The translations under genes and the position numbers were made by a program. Below the pieces are notes generated by a model. That model had not been told where the DNA came from, did not search any database, and was given only the letters and a program-made list of their open reading frames with translations. Positions 57,831 to 64,000 of a stretch of 64,000 nt of DNA are shown one piece after another. This DNA is from Anagrus nilaparvatae (lineage: Eukaryota > Arthropoda > Insecta > Hymenoptera > Mymaridae). The DNA is taken from positions 5,665,501 through 5,729,500 of the forward strand of contig JAKSXM010000247.1 of NCBI GenBank assembly GCA_022575985.1, read 5' to 3'. Positions within the stretch are counted from its first letter, which is position 1, and every line of letters starts with the position of its first letter.

Positions 57831-58818
57831 TTATATGTAAAAAGTAGATCCATTAGGAATATTGCAAGGAAATCAAATAATTTAACATACACAAAGGTCT
57901 GTAAGATGATGGAGAGTCCGGGGCTCCTCCCTTGTCCTTGTTCAAGAGAACGAGACGTGCCACCTTCCACTGCTTTGGGAAAACTCCCGCCACCAAGCAC
58001 GCATTGAACATACTTAGCAGGATACCAGGGATTACTTTGAGCGCACTTTGCGCCCTTCGTCGCGTCCTGTGGCATTCCTTTCGGAGCTCAGCTATTTCGG
58101 CAGTCCACCAGTACACTGGTTTTCTCCCTTTCCAGGGCCTTTGGCGAGGCATCGAAGCATCACAAGCTCCACATAATAGATACGTTACTTTCTTAACTAA
58201 GATTTCAGCCTCGCGGGGACTTGTAGCGCCTCCATGCCAAGCGGGGATCGACGCTGACTCGATTTGAAGATACTCCTCGAATCTTTCCTGGTCCATCTTT
58301 GGTATATTCCAACCCAGAGGATGCCTCCTGTAAGTGGTCGTCGTGAAGTTCTCTCTAGCACCCGGAAGGCGATGTAATAGGGATCGCTACCATTGTAGTC
58401 ATCCATCACCCTCCAGTCGCCTATTTTCCCAGACGCTGTTTATGTTGCGAAGGTTATGTCCGGGATAGAGGCACCCCATCCCGCCCTTTCGTAGGTGGGC
58501 CTGTTGCCTCTATTTTGGACCAATAGTTTGCATCTAGTGGCCATTTCGAGCACCATTCGTCCCCTGGGGTTGGTCGTTGGCATGCCCCATTCCAAGGCCC
58601 TGGCGTTGAAGCCTCCAGCAAGAATGACGCCACCAGTCACCGATCATACCGTGTTCTCGATGCTGACCAGCTTTGTAGCCAGCTCTGCCGAGCTGTTGTT
58701 TGGGGAGAGATAGCAACTTATATAAGTTTAACATTTCTTAATTTCTATAATTTTATTTAATATTTCTATTTGATCTATCACATCTACAATTTTACTATGA
58801 TGATGGTTTGTTTTCTAG

Positions 58819-59063
58819 GATGTATTTCACTTTCAGCTATATGGCCCTTTATCTCCGTGGTATCACACAAGAGTGAGACCCCATACTTTTCATTTTCTTT
58901 TAGAAATGAGTAAGCTTTTTGAATTGCATATATGTACTTTTGGCGCAAGAAATTACGCTCATAAAGTTGCATCATTATTAGATCCTGACGGAAAGTTATT
59001 TTGTCAAAGAATTTTATCCAGGGACGAATGCTTTGATCCTCTCTCCAAAACTGCAAATTTAAG
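58819..59063 (+). CDS. Fcp1: FCP1 exon, middle of phosphatase domain
   Basis: The exon starts after TTTGTTTTCTAG with GATGTATTTCACTTTCAG (DVFHFQ), continuing in frame from AAG at 2649. It encodes WYHTRVRPHTFHFLLEMSKL, HICTFGARNYAHKVASLLDP and RILSRDECFDP, the centre of the FCPH domain that forms the phosphatase fold. It ends at TTAAG|GTTTGT in phase 2. Frames starting at 58873 come from taking GTG as a start and are not separate genes. Confidence 0.93.
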
Positions 59064-59121
59064 GTTTGTAAACATTATGTAATTAATTTATAAAATTTTA
59101 CTATAATGTAATATTTTCTAG

Positions 59122-59848
59122 AGCTTTGTTTCCCTGTGGGGTTGATTTAGTGTGCATAATAGATGATAGGGAAGATGTTTGGCAAGGATGCGGTAACTTA
59201 GTTCAAGTTAAGCCTTATCTTTTTTTTCAGCACACTGGAGACATAAATGCTCCTCCCGATATTGTAAATGATCACTCTTTCTTAGAAAAGAATTTTTTAT
59301 CCGATAATTTCAATTTCAAAAGTGATAACAGCGTTCAATTAAAATTAAATGAAGCAACTGATGATTTTAATACAAATAATTATAAAATTAGCGAAGAAAA
59401 AATAAAAAGATTCAGGAAAAGTTATAATACATGTGTACAAAGTATTACCATAAATGATGAAAGTTGTTCAAAAAAAATTATTTTAGATAATGCTTTAAAT
59501 AGTGAAACAGCAGAGAAGAAAGTTGAAAATTCTTTTAAACCTTCATCAGAAAACTTACTGGTTAGAGAATCGGAAACTAAAAATGCAAAAACTCAGGAAT
59601 CTGAAGACACAGATGATTATTTACTTTATTTAGAAGACATTTTAAAAAGAATACATTCTGAGTTTTATTATGGCTTAAGTAAATTAAGTGTGGAAACACG
59701 ATCTCTACGTGAAATAATACCATTAGTTAAGTCACGTGTTTTGAAAAATGTATACATTACATTTAGTGGATTAATACCGAACCATCTAAAACTTACTGAA
59801 AGCCGAGCATACAAGGTTGCAAAATCATTTGGTGCACAAGTCACACAG
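59122..59848 (+). CDS. Fcp1: FCP1 exon, end of phosphatase domain, linker and start of BRCT
   Basis: After a 58-bp intron (59064-59121) the frame continues with LFPCGVDLVCIIDDREDVW, whose DD pair is the second catalytic motif of the DxDxT phosphatases, and FFQHTGDINAPP. A 130-residue acidic, Asn/Lys-rich linker follows. Then come YLEDILKRIHSEFY and the BRCT opening LKNVYITFSGLIPNHLKLTE, SRAYKVAKSFGAQVTQ. It ends CAG|GTAAAT at 59848 in phase 0. The rest of BRCT and the C-terminus lie beyond the window. Confidence 0.93.
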
Positions 59849-59998
59849 GTAAATATTTCTTATATATAGTTTATTAACAAAACAGTGTTACTTAAGATAT
59901 TGATACTTTTACTTTATCTTAATTTTTCCCAATATTTTTAGTAATTCTCCTCATAATTCTGATTAAATTTTAAGTATTATAAAGCGGGTGTCAAAATT

Positions 59999-60304
59999 GA
60001 CCAAAGTCGTAGAACGAACAACAATAAAATCGAGAACTTAAATATAAAAGATGCCCACGACGAATTCCACGGCAGTAGCTACATTTTTTTACAAGGTTTA
60101 TTGTATATAAGCTACCTTCAAGGGATTCCGCAAGACCACTCATTATTCATTCATTCGCTCGATCGTATTACATATTACAATATTTACGGGGATCTCGATA
60201 CTAGCATCTTCTACTTATAAAGGCGCTATTATATATTCTCTTTTTTGGGCTTCAATAAATAAATAAATTAACTTCATCTATATTGTTAATTTATATCCTC
60301 TACA
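59999..60304 (+). repeat. Possible solo LTR
   Basis: A 306-bp segment starts TGTCAAAATTGACC and ends TATCCTCTACA (TG...CA). It holds a CTTATAAAGGCGC promoter-like phrase near 60217 and AATAAATAAATAAATT downstream of it, and is GC-richer than the intron around it. No clear 4-5 bp target duplication was seen. Confidence 0.4.
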
Positions 60305-61274
60305 ATAAATCAGCCTTGAAATAAACTTACAAAGCCCTAATGTAAAAAATTCTCGTATCACCTGAGAATAGAATTCGATAATCCAACAATTTAATTTATT
60401 AAATAATTGACTGTATAAAACAAGAGTATACTGTATTAATGTTACCAAATGTATGCAATAATAATAATTTTAAAAAAATACGATACATCGTATAAAAATA
60501 AATTTTCGCATAATTAACCCTCAGCATTACGTTTATGTTCCGAAAACTTTGGGTCACGTCTGGGTCTTTCGGGCCCAGAGTGACTTTGAAAGCTTGTAAT
60601 TCGATCAAAAGTGGTTCAAATTTAACTTCTTTTTTTTCTCCGGATCGTAAAAAAACTCAAAAATATGATTGAATTGGAAAAAAAAGAAAATTTTCAAAAG
60701 TTTCAAAGTTATTTTTAATAAACAATGGTGACTTTTTAAAAAAATCGTGTTTTTTTTAACTAACTATAAAAATTTTTTTTAAAAAGATAAAAAAGTTTTT
60801 AACCACTAATTTGGAAATGCCAAAGGGTATATTTTAATAAAATAATAATTAAATTTCAGCAAATTAAAAAAACCTCAATTATTCCGGGAAATGAAAAATG
60901 CAAAAAAGTGTATTTTTCCGGAAAATGAAAATAAATATAAAAAATACACTTTTTTGTATTGTGATGGTAGGAATGCGGAAAATTAATTATTTTTAATTAA
61001 ATAAATAAATTAATTATTTTTGGGTCACCGTTTTCTTCCACCGCAGCCCGTCGGCGCCATCGATTTTTTTTTATCTTTAGATTATTTTAATTTAAATAAA
61101 TAAATATATAAATAAATAAATAAATTAGTTTTTTTTAAATAAATAATTAAGTTTAAAAAAAAAAAAAAAAATTTTAAATTATAAAAATCAAAAAAAATCT
61201 AATAATAATATAAAAATCAAAAAAAAAAAAATTATCTATTATAAATATTTTTAAATAATTAAACAAATAAATAA

Positions 61275-61305
<31 letters not shown>

Positions 61306-62034
61306 CATTTTTTTTTTAATTATATATAATAAATTAAAAATTTATTTACAAAAAAAAATTTTTTTTTTATAAGATAGTATTAAAAAAAGAAAAAAACACA
61401 CATTTTCAAAGTCACGCTGCCGGCCGGCGTGTATGTTTTTTTTGTACACGTAATTTCTTAAAGGGAAGGCGGAAATGCATCGATTAAGAGTAATTGAAAC
61501 TCAAAAATTCTAAAATGAATGCATCTCCACCTTTTTTTCCCAATCTTCCGTTTGAGAAATTACTAATAGGCGCACGCATTCCTTCCTGCGCGTAGGCCAG
61601 TAGGACCCCTACAAAAATGAACATTGACCTACGCATGGGCCTAGAAATTTTGGAGAGGGCAACGAACTGAAGAAGTAAATGAAAGCAGGTGACACGTTCA
61701 TTCTGTTTTAATTCACGTTTTCGTTCAGACAAAAATTTTTGGACTACTCTTGCCTCGTGCTCGTTGTACTCGTTAATTCTAATACACACATAAAATCTAA
61801 GTGTCTAAAATTTAAAAATTTTTTTGTAATTATAAATTAAACTCCGTTTTTCTTTTATTAAATTAAATTCAAAAAAAAAAACTTATTGTGTTTTTCGAGT
61901 ATTTAAAAAGGGAAACGGAGAAATCATTCCGACCTAAAATTCACTTTCCTCTCCATAAATTATTTTTTTTTGTACGAGTTTGATTCATCAAAAAGAAAGT
62001 AAGTAATAAAAAATGAATAAACTGTATTTTGAAA

Positions 62035-63270
62035 ATAACATTTCTTGTTTTCCAACAATAGTACATAAATGGTATTTCACTCCGATACATTGAGAGAGAT
62101 CATCAGTAAGAAACTCAATGTATCTTTCTTATATACCAAAATCAGCTAAGGATGTTTTTGATTTCTTATATATTCTTTCAAACACATTTTGCTTGCGAGA
62201 ATATATTTTTTCAGAAATCATTGAATAACATTAACCACATATGTGGTATCAAATGTTATAGCTGAATATAAGTATATTACATTCAAAGCGCCAAATTCAT
62301 GGCATTAGGTTTTAATATGAATGTAATAACTAATCAAATAGGTTCGTTGAACTGTTATATAACAAAATAAAATATAAAATATATATTATAGTTTTGATCC
62401 GTGTACTTAATTCAAAATGAATAAAATGTATTTTGAAAATAACATTTCTTGTTTTCCAACAATAGTACATAAGTACATGAATGTAATATACTTATAAATA
62501 TACTATAACATTTACTTATATACTATTATATACTAATACTGATTATTATAATACTAATATACTATAACATTTGATACCACATATGTGGTTCATGTTATTC
62601 AATGATTTCTGACAAAACATATTCTCGCAAGCAAAATGTGTTTGAAAGAATATATAAGAAATCCAAAACATCCTTAGTTGATTTTGGTATATAAGAAAGA
62701 TACATTAAGTTTCTTACTGATGATCTCGCTCAATGTATCGGAGTGAAATACCATTTATGTACTGTTGTTGGAAGTTTTAAAAATGTTATTTTCAAAATAC
62801 ATTTTATTCATTTTGAAATAAGTACACGGATCAAAACTATAATATATATTTTATATTTTATTTTGTTATATAACAGTTTAACGAACCTATTTGATTAGTT
62901 ATTACATTCATATTAAAACCTAATGCCATGAATTTGGCGCTTTGAATGTAATATACTTATATTCAGCTATAGCATTTGATACCACATATGTGGTTTATGT
63001 TATTCAATGATTTCTGACAAAATATATTCTCGCAAGCAAAATGTGTTTGAAAGAATATATAAGAAATCAAAAACATCCTTAGCTGATTTTGGTATATAAG
63101 AAAGATACATTGAGTTTCTTACTGATGATCTCGCTCAATGTATCGGAGTGAAATACCATTTATGTACTATTGTTGGAAAACAAGAAATGTTATTTTCAAA
63201 ATACATTTTATTCATTTTGAATTAAGTACACGGATCAAAACTATAATATATATTTTATATTTTATTTTGT
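62035..63270. repeat. Three-copy alternating palindromic unit
   Basis: A block containing CTCCGATACATTGAG, ATACCAAAATCAGCTAAGGA, ACCACATATGTGGT and CAAAGCGCCAAATTCATGGC occurs once at 62060-62480 and twice inverted, at 62540-62870 (shortened) and 62880-63270. Copies are nearly identical, implying recent amplification. Confidence 0.8.
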
Positions 63271-63349
63271 TAATTAATAAAAATTTTTTTTAGTAATATC
63301 ATTATTAAAATATATGTAAAAAAAAACCTTTCATTTAAAACTCAAAATT

Positions 63350-63660
63350 TTTTTTTGGGTCAGATTGCAGGATCCGATCCTCCCACGACCTTAATCATGG
63401 GGACAACATTTTTGGTTAAATTAAATAAATTTTTGCCCGCCCGGGCGTAAAATGCGGGCGGAAAATTTTTTGTGAAATTTCAGCACGCGTATTAAGCCCA
63501 GTAGGGCAAAAAATAGTGTAAGCACCATGGGCGAAATACTTTAGACACTAGCGTGAACACATATCACTCGTGCCCGGCTTCGCCGAGCACTCGTGCTAGG
63601 GCTCACGCTAGTGTCTAAACTTTTACGCCCTTGATACTTAAAATACTATTTTAGTTGAAT
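63350..63660 (+). mobile_element. SINE, second copy
   Basis: The body phrases GGGCAAAAAATAGTGTAAGC, CCATGGGCGAAATACTTTA and TTTTACGCCCTTGATACTTA match the copy at 32700-32880. Upstream, AGGATCCGATCCTCCC resembles a B box. It carries an extra hairpin, GTGCCCGGCTTCGCCGAGCAC, at about 63574-63594. Confidence 0.7.
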
Positions 63661-63788
63661 TAAAGATTTTTCAATCATTAAAATTCGAAAATTTCAATAA
63701 TAAATTTTCATCAATTTTTACAATATAAATATACATATAAAAAAAAAAAATTTAAAGAGCCACGTGAGAAATTTTTATATTAAGCGGC

Positions 63789-63808
63789 GTCAGGGTTAGA
63801 ATCCTGAC
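63789..63808 (+). other. tRNA T-arm-like hairpin
   Basis: GTCAGGGTTAGAATCCTGAC forms a stem and loop of T-arm type with a GGTTAGAATCC box. No matching D-arm or acceptor stem could be assembled, so it is a fragment, perhaps of another SINE. Confidence 0.45.
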
Positions 63809-64000
63809 ACGTGATTTTTAATCGAAATTTTTATTTAACAAATTTTTTTTATTATTTAAACCTTGTATAGATAATCTATAACAGTATTTTTCATTTCCCG
63901 GAATAATCAAGGTTTTTTTAATTTGCTGAAATTTAATTATTATTTTATTAAAATATACCCTTTGGCATTTCCAAATTAGTGTTTAAAAACTTTTTTATCT

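Larger units (their letters stand above)
53987..57882. mobile_element. Unnamed satellite-bearing element, copy B (inserted in R1)
   Basis: R1 sequence stops at AATGGT (53986) and resumes near 57883, so this copy has known ends within a few bases. Its left end is ATTACGGCACCCGATAGGGT, a hairpin as in copy A. Its contents in order: TCGAA phrases, two CTGCTYTCGCCCGGT phrases, a 94-bp duplication, the 503-bp palindromic satellite, a spacer, and the GGCCATAAA hairpin repeats. No protein gene. Confidence 0.7.
52732..58735 (-). pseudogene. R1-clade LINE copy split by a 3.9-kb insertion
   Basis: 57883-58735 holds the 5' part: an endonuclease segment (AGGFNARALEWGMPTTNP near 58610), PAWHGGATSPREAE, the KPVYWWTAEIAELRKECHR signature, and the start of RT. 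52732-53986 holds the RT middle and end (LRKAIEEGGGLSEEQHGFRA, LVTLDVKNAFNSAW, RTSVKYLGVQLDN, ALRIPCAYHTVSLEAI). The break point in one piece continues where the other begins, as the intact order in the 5480-7715 copy shows. A deletion joins RRAQSA directly to LKVIPGILL, removing about 120 codons. Many frameshifts. It ends 84 bp before an FCP1 exon. Confidence 0.85.
2650..58818 (+). other. Fcp1: 56.2-kb FCP1 intron filled with transposons
   Basis: The donor GTAATA at 2650 and the acceptor TTTGTTTTCTAG ending at 58818 bound an intron of 56,169 bp. Both flanking exons are in phase 0, and the joined peptide follows FCP1 family order without a missing segment. All elements from 2.7 to 58.7 kb lie inside. 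The LINEs, SINE, gag remnant, Polinton and DNA transposons are on both strands. Assembly chimerism is the main alternative, but the exact frame match makes it unlikely. Confidence 0.88.
59849..64000 (+). other. Fcp1: FCP1 intron continuing past the window end
   Basis: At least 4.15 kb, again filled with repeats. No exon matching the remaining BRCT residues was seen before 64000. Confidence 0.75.
60527..64000. mobile_element. Large foldback element running past the window end
   Basis: 60783-60898 is repeated in inverted orientation at 63890-64000 (for example GGAAATGCCAAAGGGTATAT and its complement), and the match runs off the window. The left arm may start at TTAACCCTCAGCATTACG near 60527, a TTAA-type end. 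The interior holds AAAT repeats (61080-61310), a GC patch (61400-61440) and the palindromic units below. The frame at 61484-61789 is not recognised. Confidence 0.6.

Noticed and set aside
58495..58713. Plus-strand frame opposite the R1 endonuclease
   Set aside because: It is the complement of a clear minus-strand LINE coding region.
61484..61789. 101-codon minus-strand frame with mixed composition
   Set aside because: It looks somewhat protein-like (KFLSERKRELKQNERVTCFH), but no domain, start context or partner exons were found.

Overview
This window is AT-rich animal DNA, almost certainly from an insect. The evidence is an intron-split RNA polymerase II CTD phosphatase (FCP1) gene, R1-clade LINEs, an arthropod-type Polinton, a Penelope-like remnant and many TTAA-flanked palindromic elements. 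A parasitoid wasp or other hymenopteran is plausible, but the species cannot be fixed from the sequence. There are no bacterial genes, no CRISPR array and no intact functional RNA gene.

The only well-supported host gene is FCP1 on the + strand. One exon lies at 2352-2649, the next at 58819-59063 and a third at 59122-59848; the gene runs on past the right edge and probably begins left of the window. Reading frame and splice phase match exactly across a 56.2-kb intron (2650-58818). Nearly everything else sits inside that intron or the following one. A possible first exon of an unknown minus-strand gene lies at 2032-2109.

Layout: 1-1032 foldback element; 5.2-9.3 kb R1 LINE piece (minus) abutting a LINE-3'-like piece (plus); 9.3-10.1 kb a repeat whose inverted copy is at 33.7-36.4 kb; 12.3-21.1 kb decayed Polinton (PolB, integrase, coiled-coil, capsid-type proteins, small exonuclease-like protein) interrupted by a 3-kb higher-order tandem repeat; 21.4-22.4 kb foldback element of exactly 1000 bp; 24.5-29.2 kb LINE (PHD-type ORF1, RT C-terminus, AAT tail) split by a TA-flanked MITE; 29.3-31.0 kb gag remnant; 31.2 kb cysteine-rich exon; 32.4-33 kb SINE; 34.4-36.3 kb one TTAA element nested in another.

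From 36.7 to 45.5 kb there is a large DNA transposon with about 450-bp terminal inverted repeats and one multidomain minus-strand gene: Cys/His modules, a transposase-like core, an XPG/FEN-type nuclease and a CXC domain. I interpret it as Academ-like. Its right repeat is split by an 861-bp element carrying a BED finger. From 47.1 to 50.7 and 54.0 to 57.9 kb are two copies of an unnamed element built from a hairpin end, a palindromic satellite and a second hairpin repeat. The second copy splits an R1 LINE (52.7-58.7 kb) and so fixes the element's boundaries. Beyond FCP1 exon 3 there is an LTR-like segment, a palindromic element with arms reaching the window end, and a second SINE copy.

The main stories are a housekeeping gene that keeps its frame across a 56-kb transposon-filled intron, and several layers of nested insertions that can be ordered in time from this sequence alone.
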